The position numbers and the translations under genes are program-made. Positions 6,326-14,600 of a stretch of 15,274 bases of DNA are shown here, in pieces. The notes beneath the pieces are model-generated. The model ran no database searches. It was not told where the DNA came from and worked only from the letters and a program-made list of their open reading frames with translations. The stretch lies in the NCBI GenBank assembly GCA_010672185.1, contig JAAHHL010000065.1, positions 1-15,274 of the forward strand. The letters run 5' to 3'. Within the stretch, counting starts at the first letter, position 1; each line of letters starts with the position of its first letter. The stretch comes from Caldora sp. SIO3E6. Lineage in GTDB: Bacteria; Cyanobacteriota; Cyanobacteriia; Cyanobacteriales; Coleofasciculaceae.

Positions 6326-6482
6326 GTGGAACAGGCTTCTAGCCTGTGTCGGGAGTTGCTGTACTGGCAAGATGCCAGTTCCACGGGAGAAAGTTGATGG
6401 TGATGCTTTCAAGGTATTAGGATTTGTACTTTATCTACAGGCGCACACCTTCTCGATTATTACTAATAATAGCACAAAGTAA
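6326..6482. repeat. Dispersed ~160-bp repeat, copy A, with a cruciform core
   Basis: The core 6326-6384 is bounded by GTGGAAC and its complement GTTCCAC. Inside are two hairpins, ACAGGCT-TCT-AGCCTGT and ACTGGCA-AGA-TGCCAGT, so the element can fold into a branched structure. A ~95-bp tail follows, with the shared stretch TATCTACAGGCGCACACCTT and then TATTACTAAT. Copy B at 15114-15274 has the same parts in the same order and orientation with scattered differences. Confidence 0.9.
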
Positions 6483-6524
6483 TGGCGATCAACTGGTGCT
6501 GTTGTCGGATGCGATCGCAATCAA

Positions 6525-6565
6525 CTGCCTTTGTCGAAAATGACGATAAGGATAATTTTAAGTGA
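6525..6565 (+). pseudogene. Tail fragment matching the large NTPase gene
   Basis: Bases 6525-6552 are identical to 14936-14963 inside the 1142-aa NTPase gene, and similarity continues a few bases. The fragment reads [12 protein letters not shown] then TGA, against [12 protein letters not shown] in the intact protein. A 28-bp exact match is too long for chance and points to a lost paralogue or a partial duplication. Confidence 0.75.
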
Positions 6566-6615
6566 ATTGAGCTGTACGGTGAGCATTGTCAAAGATATTC
6601 AATTTTCCCAGATTT

Positions 6616-6642
6616 AGTAGTGCGAGCATCTTGCTCGCTACT
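6616..6642. repeat. Small palindromic element
   Basis: A perfect hairpin GCGAGCA-TCT-TGCTCGC (6622-6638) lies within outer arms AGTA and TACT. A partial echo, GAGCATCTTGCT, follows at about 6655-6666. This resembles the short hairpin repeats common in cyanobacterial intergenic DNA. Confidence 0.65.
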
Positions 6643-6727
6643 GATACCAGGAATGAGCATCTTGCTTAGGATTTGAACCCAAGGCAGGTGATGGAATCCA
6701 GCCGATTAGTAATCGATTGGTTATCGA

Positions 6728-6791
6728 TAGGGCGGGTTTTGTATTAAAATTGTCGCCAAAGGTGTTAACCATGACCCTAAACCCGCCCCTA
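6728..6791. repeat. Imperfect inverted repeat with GC-rich arms
   Basis: The arm TAGGGCGGGTTTT (6728-6740) is nearly complementary to AAACCCGCCCCTA (6779-6791), with about 38 bp between. The arm TAGGGGCGGGTTTAGGG is a common cyanobacterial dispersed repeat (from memory); a diverged copy appears in the 3' end of devA. Confidence 0.65.
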
Positions 6792-6834
6792 CAAACGTCC
6801 ATAATTTTTTGACCTTCGACCTTCCCAAAAACCA

Positions 6835-6975
6835 ATGCCAAAACAAGACCCGGCCAAATTAAAAAAAGTATCTGTCAACCTCCCCTTCGGTATCGGTGGT
6901 GCAGAATGGGAAGCAGATATTACAGAAAGAAAAGCTGCTTGGTCACTTTATGATGTGAGTTTGACAGTGTTCTAG
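6835..6975 (+). pseudogene. Truncated 5' part of a conserved cyanobacterial gene
   Basis: From ATG 6835 the frame reads MPKQDPAKLKKVSVNLPFGI and GGAEWEADITERKAAWSLYD, then VSLTVF and TAG at 6973-6975. The motif NLPFGIGGxEWE...TERKAAWxLY is one I recall from a conserved cyanobacterial protein of unknown function, where it continues YVELVTR. Here homology stops after WSLY, right where the 3' end of the cyclase gene on the other strand begins (6943). So the gene was probably cut when that DNA arrived. The 46-codon frame may or may not be expressed. Confidence 0.55.
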
Positions 6976-9900
6976 ATAGCATTGAGTTACTCTATCTTGT
7001 TCATTTTGTTGTAAAATTCGCTGAAATACTTGCTGCGCTTGGACAAAATTTTCTTGGAAATAAAAAGCGATTCCCTGTTCAAATTCAGTATGGGTTTGCC
7101 GTTTTAGTTCAATCAGAGGCTTTGGATTAGCATCATAGACTTCAAAACAACAGATACTTGAAGTGCTTCCTCTTTTTTTAATCCGGTCAATAAATCGATA
7201 GTTATACTGATTTTTGTCCCTGAGGGAGTTCAGTGTTTGCTCACTAATTAAAATATCGACCCTATAAGTTTTGGTTAAACCTTCCACACGAGATGCTAAA
7301 TTCACTTCCTCAGACAAGACTAAAGTTTCCATCCGCTCCGGCTCTCCTACTGTACCTAACATGACAATCCCTGTATTGATGCCAATGCCAACAGTAATAC
7401 GCCGCTCACCGATACGTTCTCTGAGAGAATTATAGAGCGAGATTTGTTTCTGTATTTCAATTGCTGCCTGCACTGCATCATCAGCAAATTGAGGAAATAT
7501 CGCTAAAAAAGCATCACCTATATATTTATCGATAAAGCCATTATGCTTATGAACTACAGGAATAATCCGGCTAAAATAACTATTGAGGAAATCAAAGTTT
7601 TCTTTTAGTGACATAGTTTCTGATAAACTGGTAAAGGAGCGAATATCAGCAAAAAGAATAGTCATTTCTTTGTGCAGTAGGATCTGATGGCCTAATTCAC
7701 CTTCAGCAATACCTTCTTGTTGCAGAAACTCCAGTGACTCTGTAAGGCGTCCTCCTTTTGACTTCATTTGCAACAGGGTTTGGACTTGTATTTCCAACTG
7801 CTGACGCTGCTCCCTCTCTTGTTCCAACTGCGCTATTAACTCATTTAACCTTGGTTCTTGTTGCTGGCGAATAAAGGTAGCTAAATAGTCATGTACTAGT
7901 TGATAACGATCTGTGGGAAGTTCTGGCAACAGTACTACTAAGCCAGAATCGACAAAAATCTTCAATACTAAATCTAAGCTTTCCTCTGGTGTACTCAAAT
8001 CTGCTACCAATACCTGCAAATCCCGTTCTAATTCAGTGCGAGTCTTGAGGGGACGAGTACCTTTTTCATCGGTGAGTAAGTACAGTACCAATTCAGCAAC
8101 TTGCTTATTTTCTGCACCGCAGCTTGATACTACTTCTGCTAGATAGCGCTTGATTAGTTCTTCCTTAGCACCAAGTTCCCGATATTGAGCTAATTTAGTA
8201 ATATTATCTGTTTGCAGTTGTGCTCCCACTATCTGTAACTCAATCGGGCGTACTTCCCCCAAATTACCTGCTAAATCTTGCACTAGTTGCTCAATCAGAG
8301 CAGGTTCTAGGTAAAAATGATAAGTTTCTGTCAAGTGTTGGATAATGGCTTTGGCATCTACAGGGGAAAAGTTTCCTAACTCGTAGAGAACATTTTTAGT
8401 CAGAACATCATTGCCGATAATTTTCATGCAGTCTAGGCGATTGCACTCCAACAAGTAGTGTAAGTAATCTTTCCGTAGTGAGAGGATCACCTTCACCGGC
8501 AATATATTGAGGCAGGCTCCGATAAATTCAAAAAACTGCCGCCTTTGGATAGAATCAGGATAGACAAAGAAAAATTCTTCAAACTGATCAAAAATTAGTA
8601 CCGTCCGTAGATTAAGTGATTCAGTTTGTTGTAGTTGTTCCAGGATAGCGGCTTCTGAGTTAAGGGGGACAGGTATATTAACTCTTTTTTCCTCTAGTGC
8701 TGTTGTCAATAATTTCCCCAACTGCTCAACCCAGTTGGTATAAACCCGCATTGCCACAGGAACAACGTCAGATATACCAATCGCTTTTTGTTTCAACGCT
8801 GGCACTAATCCCCCGTACACCAAGGAACTCTTCCCTACTCCCGATTCACCATGAATTACTATCAGCTTGCAGTCATTACGAGCAATGCGTTCAATCAAAT
8901 GTTCTACATTTAAGAGCCTGCCAAAAGCCGTAATTTCTGGAGCCACAGTTTCCTGAACCTGAATTTGGGTTGGTGCTAATTTTGCCTGTCGTTGTGCTTT
9001 TATCCATCCCGCACCAATAAATGCCCGAAATCCATACTGTTGTTCAATCGAACGCTGCTCTAGTTTAATTTCAAAGGCTTGGGAATATTGCTTTTGCTCA
9101 AAGTAGAGTTGGTGTAAGTGATGAAGGATGTCTAGATATAAACTAGGGTTGGCTTCTGGTGTACCTACCTTTCTGGCTTCTGCTAAATTCCTGAGAGCTT
9201 CTGGTGTTTGACCTAAATGTTGCTGGACTTTGGCTAAAATTAATAAGTATCGGCTCTGGTCAACCAGCAAGACTGATTCCGACACCACCCCTAAACTATT
9301 AAGCGATCGCAAATCGGAAATTGCCGATAAAGTTCCTAGAGCTTGCTTTGCTAACTCATAGGCATCCTGCCATCGTTCTCGTGCTAAAGCAACTTCTGCT
9401 AATAAGCCATAATCCCTGGCTAATTCCATTGGTAGCTCTTGAGTTTGGTGATATAGTAAAGCTTGTTGAGCAAGGGTTTGCAACGGTTCCCAGTCCTGTA
9501 AATCCCGAAGCATATCCCCAAGCTTAAACACGGAACTAGCACTTAAATCGGGACGATTAACTTGCTCAAGGATGTCCAAAGCTTGTTGAATGTAACGCTT
9601 AGTTGCCTGCACATCTGGGTGATCTGGTTTTCGATAGCGATTTTTTTTGAGGTAATAGCAAAAGGCAAGATCAACCAATAATTTTAATTGTCGCTCTAAA
9701 TGGTTGCTTTGTTGCCACAATTCTAATGCTGTCTGACAATGCTCAAGAGCTGCATCAAAATTGCTCTTGACATATTCAATAAAACCAAGGAGTGATGCTA
9801 TACTCGCTCTAAGTTCTAGATCTAATTCTTGCTGACGATTGGGCAACTCCTGACAAGCTAGTTGGATTTCTCGGCAAGTTTCTACAGTAGGGTTTAAATT

Positions 9901-10503
9901 TCCTTTAAATAATTGCTCAGTACTTGTCTGGAGAAAATCAATCAATCTATCCGTAGCAATAACAAACTCCCTGGTTGTCCCCCAACTCTCGAAATCAGGA
10001 GCTACCCGCAGCAGTTTCTCCATGATTGGATCATTAATCCACAATATAAGTGGGAAAGGGAAATGCTTGCGAAACTCCTCTCTTACCTGATTGGTGGTTG
10101 CTAATAGTTGTTCGAGGTTGTCTACAGATTCTAAGCCAAATACCATTAAAACATCTAATTTGAAAATAGACGCGGGGATGCGGGGGCGCGGAGACGCGGA
10201 GACACCAGAGTTTTTATCCTTCTTTGTGAAGGAAAGGTCATGGAAGTCTGGCTTATATTGCTCCAATTCCTGTTGAATTCTGGCAAAGAGTCTCCTGTCT
10301 GTCGGCTTTAACTCCAGGATGCGGATGTCAACCTTTGTCAGTTCTCGCAACCGCTCTACTAACTGCGATCGCAAACTAGTATAGTTACAACGGGCAAAAA
10401 TCAGCTTAAACCGACCAACCGAAGCTTCTATTGCCCAAGCCAGTTTGTTGAGCGATCGCTCGTTATCAACAGTAATGTTATCAGGTTGGTGGGATTGAGT
10501 CAT
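6943..10503 (-). CDS. TPR / nSTAND NTPase / class III nucleotide cyclase fusion protein
   Basis: A 1186-aa multidomain protein. In order: an N-terminal alpha/beta domain (about 15-215; LMVFGLESVDNL, FPFPLILWIND), seen in my memory of other cyanobacterial TPR/STAND proteins; TPR-like helices (about 225-500); an nSTAND NTPase with Walker A GESGVGKSS (552-560), Walker B VLIFDQFEEFF (Asp639) and the closing YQLVHDYLATFIRQQ; a coiled coil (about 895-925); a class III cyclase; and a C-terminal TPR-like tail. In the cyclase, metal-binding Asp953 (FADIRSFT) and Asp997 (KYIGDAF), Lys993, Asn1068 and Arg1072 are present, but Leu1061 sits where adenylate cyclases usually have Thr or Asp. Likely a sensor whose NTPase gates cyclic nucleotide synthesis. 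The start is ATG 10503; the longer frame to 10638 overlaps the divergent gene. An octamer repeat lies in the coding sequence near residues 101-112. Confidence 0.85.
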   Translation of the reverse strand: MTQSHQPDNITVDNERSLNKLAWAIEASVGRFKLIFARCNYTSLRSQLVERLRELTKVDIRILELKPTDRRLFARIQQELEQYKPDFHDLSFTKKDKNSGVSASPRPRIPASIFKLDVLMVFGLESVDNLEQLLATTNQVREEFRKHFPFPLILWINDPIMEKLLRVAPDFESWGTTREFVIATDRLIDFLQTSTEQLFKGNLNPTVETCREIQLACQELPNRQQELDLELRASIASLLGFIEYVKSNFDAALEHCQTALELWQQSNHLERQLKLLVDLAFCYYLKKNRYRKPDHPDVQATKRYIQQALDILEQVNRPDLSASSVFKLGDMLRDLQDWEPLQTLAQQALLYHQTQELPMELARDYGLLAEVALARERWQDAYELAKQALGTLSAISDLRSLNSLGVVSESVLLVDQSRYLLILAKVQQHLGQTPEALRNLAEARKVGTPEANPSLYLDILHHLHQLYFEQKQYSQAFEIKLEQRSIEQQYGFRAFIGAGWIKAQRQAKLAPTQIQVQETVAPEITAFGRLLNVEHLIERIARNDCKLIVIHGESGVGKSSLVYGGLVPALKQKAIGISDVVPVAMRVYTNWVEQLGKLLTTALEEKRVNIPVPLNSEAAILEQLQQTESLNLRTVLIFDQFEEFFFVYPDSIQRRQFFEFIGACLNILPVKVILSLRKDYLHYLLECNRLDCMKIIGNDVLTKNVLYELGNFSPVDAKAIIQHLTETYHFYLEPALIEQLVQDLAGNLGEVRPIELQIVGAQLQTDNITKLAQYRELGAKEELIKRYLAEVVSSCGAENKQVAELVLYLLTDEKGTRPLKTRTELERDLQVLVADLSTPEESLDLVLKIFVDSGLVVLLPELPTDRYQLVHDYLATFIRQQQEPRLNELIAQLEQEREQRQQLEIQVQTLLQMKSKGGRLTESLEFLQQEGIAEGELGHQILLHKEMTILFADIRSFTSLSETMSLKENFDFLNSYFSRIIPVVHKHNGFIDKYIGDAFLAIFPQFADDAVQAAIEIQKQISLYNSLRERIGERRITVGIGINTGIVMLGTVGEPERMETLVLSEEVNLASRVEGLTKTYRVDILISEQTLNSLRDKNQYNYRFIDRIKKRGSTSSICCFEVYDANPKPLIELKRQTHTEFEQGIAFYFQENFVQAQQVFQRILQQNEQDRVTQCYLEHCQTHIIK
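10169..10200. repeat. Octamer tandem repeat inside the cyclase-STAND coding sequence
   Basis: Four units of GACGCGGR type (GACGCGGG, GATGCGGG, GGCGCGGA, GACGCGGA) followed by GACACC. It encodes the Ser/Pro/Arg linker GVSASPRPRIPAS, clearly richer in G and C than the surrounding gene. Eight bases are not a multiple of three, so gain or loss of one unit would shift the frame. Confidence 0.8.
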
Positions 10504-10564
10504 TAGGAAAATTGGCAAACAATATGCCACAATTACAGTTAATGATAGCTGGAAAGTAATTATT

Positions 10565-10741
10565 ATGGCAACATTCACTCTCGATAACCTACCAGATGAC
10601 TTAATGGCACAAATTAAACAACTTGCTAGCCAAAACAATCAAACCATTAACGAACTAATGAGCAAAGCCTCTATCAGTCATAGTAGTAACGTGAATAAAT
10701 GTGTTATTATTAATGACTGCCACCTAATACCTACTACCTAA
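10565..10741 (+). CDS. Small ribbon-helix-helix protein, probably an orphan antitoxin
   Basis: A 58-aa protein, MATFTLDNLPDDLMAQIKQL followed by ASQNNQTINELMSKA. The N-terminal strand plus two helices match the ribbon-helix-helix fold of FitA/ParD-like antitoxins (strand TFTLDNLP, helix DLMAQIKQLASQN, turn, helix TINELMSKA). The last ~20 residues (ISHSSNVNKCVIINDCHLIPTT) look foreign, and the stop lies within the ACCTAAC repeat array, so the original C-terminus and any toxin partner seem lost. It is divergent from the cyclase gene, 61 bp apart. It could still bind DNA and regulate the divergent pair; this is speculation. Confidence 0.6.
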   Translation: MATFTLDNLPDDLMAQIKQLASQNNQTINELMSKASISHSSNVNKCVIINDCHLIPTT

Positions 10742-10770
10742 CACCTAACACCTAACACCTAACACCTACT
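10721..10770. repeat. Heptamer array (ACCTAAC), four exact units with degenerate flanks
   Basis: Exact ACCTAAC units at 10736-10763, preceded by related CACCTAATACCTACT-like units and followed by ACCTACT. The array ends 1 bp before the Uma2 start codon and covers the stop codon of the upstream small gene. Confidence 0.88.
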
Positions 10771-10771
10771 C

Positions 10772-11560
10772 ATGGTTCAACTTAAAGTATCCCACGAACG
10801 GCAAAAATCTTTGCCAACCATGTATGATTTACCTAGCGAAGACCCGGAGGAGCCAGGTTTGCCAGACGAGTTTCACGATGTACAACCTAATTTTTTGAAA
10901 AATACCTGTCAATCTCCTAATTACTCTCAAGACGATTATTTTATTGCCAAAGATCTCAATCTCTACTATGATTTGGAGCATCCCCTGTGGCACAAGCGAC
11001 CGGATTGGTTTTTGGTTTTGGGTGCTCCGCGCAGTACAAATCAACAAGAATTACGCTGGAGCTATGTGATTTGGCAAGAAGAAGTAGCTCCCTATTTAGT
11101 GGTAGAATTGGCATCCCCCGGAACCGAAGATGAAGATTTAGGATTGACAGAGCGTAAAAAGGAAGAAATACCGACGAAATGGGAAGTTTACGAACAGATT
11201 TTACAAGTTCCTTATTACGTTATCTACGACCGCTATGAAAATCTCTTTCGCGGATTTGTTTTGCGCTCCGGGAAATATGAAGCATTAGACCTATCGGAAG
11301 GAAGATTGTGGTTAGAAGAATTAGGATTGGGATTGGGTTTGTGGCAGGGGAGTTATGAGGAAGTAGAAGGACGGTGGTTGCGGTTTTACGATCGCTTCGG
11401 CAATTGGATTCCTACATCAGAGGAGAGAGTGATTCAGGCTGAAGATGCTCGAGAGCAAGAACGAATAAGAGCAGATAATGCGGAAGTTGAGCTCCAACAA
11501 TTACGCGATCGCTTGTTAAAATTGGGTATTGATCCCAATAATCTGCCCTCTGACTTGTAA
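10772..11560 (+). CDS. Uma2-family (DUF820) PD-(D/E)XK nuclease-like protein
   Basis: A 262-aa protein with the Uma2 core: KRPDWFLVLG (Asp78), YLVVELASPGTEDEDLG (Glu112), TKWEVYEQILQVPYYVIYD (Lys136). These three residues match the expected PD-(D/E)XK catalytic triad, so a Mg2+-dependent nuclease is plausible. The N-terminus TMYDLPSEDPEEPGLPDEFH is typical of the long cyanobacterial subgroup. Residues about 218-250 form a charged coiled coil, common in this family. Start ATG 10772 has no Shine-Dalgarno because a heptamer array ends 1 bp before it; a second array starts at its stop. It precedes the NACHT-type gene by 110 bp on the same strand. Uma2 genes are highly multiplied in cyanobacteria and their role is unclear; a partnership with the neighbour is inference. 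Confidence 0.9.
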   Translation: MVQLKVSHERQKSLPTMYDLPSEDPEEPGLPDEFHDVQPNFLKNTCQSPNYSQDDYFIAKDLNLYYDLEHPLWHKRPDWFLVLGAPRSTNQQELRWSYVIWQEEVAPYLVVELASPGTEDEDLGLTERKKEEIPTKWEVYEQILQVPYYVIYDRYENLFRGFVLRSGKYEALDLSEGRLWLEELGLGLGLWQGSYEEVEGRWLRFYDRFGNWIPTSEERVIQAEDAREQERIRADNAEVELQQLRDRLLKLGIDPNNLPSDL

Positions 11561-11614
11561 TTGGGAATTGGGAATTGGGAATTGGGAATTGGGAATTGGG
11601 AATTGGGAATTGGG
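11559..11614. repeat. Heptamer array (AATTGGG)8 after the Uma2 gene
   Basis: Eight exact AATTGGG copies; the first shares its AA with the Uma2 stop codon TAA. It is the longest array in the window and lies 56 bp before the NTPase start. Confidence 0.93.
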
Positions 11615-11670
11615 AAGAGTTTACTCTCATCCTCTGGTGGTAAAATGTTTTTATCGGGACTGCCTTCTGA

Positions 11671-14600
11671 ATGGTTAGTCAAAATGAGCTACTCGAACAT
11701 CTCAAGGGACTGAATCTTGCTCAATTTGAGGAAGTGCTGTTCCGTTTAAAGATTGACCCTGCAATTATTCCTAGTTCTTTTGCTGAGCAAAGTATTAGGG
11801 CTATTAGAATTATCCAACGGCTGAAGCAAGAGCCGAAGGGATTGGAGCGCCTGGAAAAAACTCTGGCTGAACCTGCTATCTCGATTATTGGTAAGCAATA
11901 TACTGGATACGAAATCGAAGCTCAAGTTAAGCAAATTGTTGGGGAGTATATCCAGCAGCTGTTTGAAGGAAGGGAAGCAGAAAAGCGTCGGCTGGATGAA
12001 TTTGTGAGGAATAATGCTAGGGGTGTGCTGTTGGTAACAGGTGCTGCTGGTTTTGGTAAATCTGCTCTGTTATCTCACTGGCAGCAGACACAACAAGAGG
12101 ATTATTTTATTGTCTATCACTGCTTTAGCTACCGTTACGAGAAAACGCGATCGCTTGCTGAAGCTTATCGTCATTTACTCAAGCAACTCTATCTTTATTA
12201 CAACATCAGGAATGGTGAGTTCCCGAATGATGAGAATGGGATGCGGGATATTCTGGTGGGAATGTTGCGGGAGCCTATTTCAGCAGAAAGCAAGGGTTTG
12301 GTGATAGTTTTAGATGGGTTGGATGAGGCAAACAAAACTTTTGAGCCGTTTTTTACTGAGTTACCTGCTGGTGTATTTGTCATTGCTGCGGCAAGATCTG
12401 AGGAAGGGGAAGAGCCAAAGTATTTGCGTAACTGGACAGATAATGCCCAGAGATTGTACCTAAATCGGTTGTCTCGTAAGGCTATTTCTAAGTGGTTGGA
12501 GCAAATCAGTGAGTTGGCTGCTTACTCACAAGATGAAGATTTTGTCCAAAGATTGGATAATATTACTGATGGATTTCCCCTCTATCTGCGTTTCTTGATA
12601 GATGATTTGAGACAAGCAGCAGATGTAGAGCAAGTTTTGGCACAGACGCCTACAGGGTTTGAGAAGTATGTCGAGCAACAGTTAGAGGGTTTAGATGAAC
12701 TAGATTTACCAGAGCAAAGATGGCAGTTTTTTGCCCTACTAGCAGTAGCAAAGGGGGTACTAGAGAAAGAGGATATCAAAAGATTAACCCAAATGCGCGA
12801 TCGCCAATTGCGGCAGTTACATCAGTCTTGGCAGGTGACGCGCTGGATGCAGATTAGTGAAGGTAAGTTCTATGCTTTTGCCCACCCCTTGCTAGCTACA
12901 ACCTTTGCCTCTCAATTAGGGGATGATGCTGAAGATGCTTTGCAGAATTTAATCGACTACTGTGCTCAGTGGCAGGATCACCAGAGTGCTTATGCCCTGC
13001 GTTATTATACCGAACACTTGAGGGATTTGCAGCAGTGGGAAGAGTTGTATGCGATCGCGCGGGATGAAGAATTTTTCACTACTCAGCGACAACAGTTACC
13101 AGATGAGCTTGATTTGCCTCTCAAAACCGTGCAGAGGGCGTTGTGGGGTAAAACCAAAACAAATGATGCGGTGGGCATGACTGAGTTTCTGTTGGTACAT
13201 CCACAGCGATTGATGCAGATTGCGCAAGAGTCACCTTTGGATATTTTACGAGCAGGTAGTACCACCAGAGCCTTGGCACTAGCGGATAAGTTTGATCCTC
13301 GACATTGTATGCTCTGGTATCTGCTACTGGCATGGGATTTAGTAATAGATGCTACCCAGGATAACGGGAAAATGGAGCAAGCATGGGAGGTATTGGAGCG
13401 ATTGCAGCAGAAGGATTTACCCCGTTTATCAGAATCTTGGATGAATGATTGGGCTGCTTACTTGCTAATGCGTTTATTGGTAGCTACAAAATGGACGTTG
13501 ACGAAGCTGTCAAGGTTGATTTTAAATGATTACTGTCTCGTCGAGCTATGCCGGAAGCTTGCAGAAGAAGGTGAATTTGCTGCCGCCTTCGACACTGCAC
13601 AGCAGATTGGCGATTCAGAATATCGGGCAGAGGTACTCACCAAGATTAGGGACTTGCAAACAAATAAAACTCCTATGGAAGCTTACCAATATGTGGGTTT
13701 CCGGAGGTCTCTAAGGGAAGATGTACTCACCGAGACTGCCAAAGTTCAAGCACAGGCAGGAAACTTCACCGCTGCTCTCAATACCGTACAGCAGATTGGC
13801 GATTCATACGAAAAGGTAGAAGCGCTCATTGAGATTGCCAAAACTCAACCGACTCCAGAAAACTTTGCCGCCATCCTCAATACTGCTCAGCAGATTGGTG
13901 ATTCGTACTATTGGATGCGAGATTTTGTTGTGGCGTTAAAGTCGGTGGAGAGTGAACGTCTTAAACTAAACTTTATTGCTGCCCTTGATGCCGCACAGAA
14001 GGATTACTTTTTATACCACCGGGGAGAGGCACTCACCGAGATTGCTAAAGCTCAAGTACAGGCAGGAAACGTTGCCGCAGCACTCGAAACTGTACAGCTG
14101 ATTGACTCTTCATACCACCGAGGAGAGGCACTCACCGAGATTGCTAAAGCTCAAGTACAGGCAGGAAACGTTGCTGCAGCACTCGAAACTGCACAGCTGA
14201 TTGAGGATTCATATCACCGGGGAGAGGCACTCACCGAGATTGCTAAAGCTCAAGTACAGGCAGGAAACGTTGCCGCAGCACTCGAAACTGTACAGCTGAT
14301 TGACTCTTCATACCACCGGGGAGAGGCACTCATCGAGATTGCTAAAGCTCAGATACAGGCAGGAAACTTCACTGCTGCTCTCAACACTGCACAGCTGATT
14401 TACTCTTTCTACAAACGGGCATTGGTACTCACAGAGATTGCTGAAGCTCAGCCTATTTCTAAAAATTTTGCTGCTGCCCTCGACGTCGCACAGCAGATTA
14501 AATTTCCACCAGAATATCGGGTAGAGGTACTGACCAAGATTGCCAAAGCTCAGGCAAAAGCAGAAAACTTTACTGCTGCTCTCCACACTGCACAGCTGAT

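Larger units (their letters stand above)
5967..6834. other. Gene-poor stretch of repeats and gene remnants
   Basis: No intact gene is supported here. Open frames such as the minus-strand one from 6412 to 5972 run through known repeats (its TGILPV-type peptide is the translation of the cruciform repeat) and are not believed. The stretch holds a short GGACT-TC-AGTCC hairpin at 6001-6012, a Uma2 tail remnant, a heptamer array, a small gene tail, two copies of a 22-bp repeat, a ~160-bp dispersed repeat, an NTPase tail remnant and two palindromic elements, listed separately. The rest shows nothing recognisable. Confidence 0.7.

Noticed and set aside
5972..6412. Minus-strand open frame of 146 codons
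   Set aside because: It runs through the cruciform repeat, the heptamer array and the Uma2 tail remnant in the antisense direction; its peptide (GTGILPVQQLP...) is a translated repeat, with no protein-like domain.
6652..6700. tRNA T-arm-like sequence on the minus strand (CTTGG-GTTCAAAT-CCTAAG), which might mark a tRNA-end attachment site
   Set aside because: No acceptor, D or anticodon stem can be built around it and the stem needs a wobble pair; it is probably chance similarity.
10504..10638. Upstream extension of the cyclase-STAND frame (45 extra residues, hydrophobic, signal-like)
   Set aside because: It would overlap the divergent ribbon-helix-helix gene, and the conserved N-terminal domain begins only after ATG 10503; the hydrophobic run is likely antisense sequence.
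11412..11682. Minus-strand open frames over the AATTGGG array (repeated SQFPIPN peptide)
   Set aside because: They are translations of the heptamer array and antisense to the Uma2 3' end, not genes.
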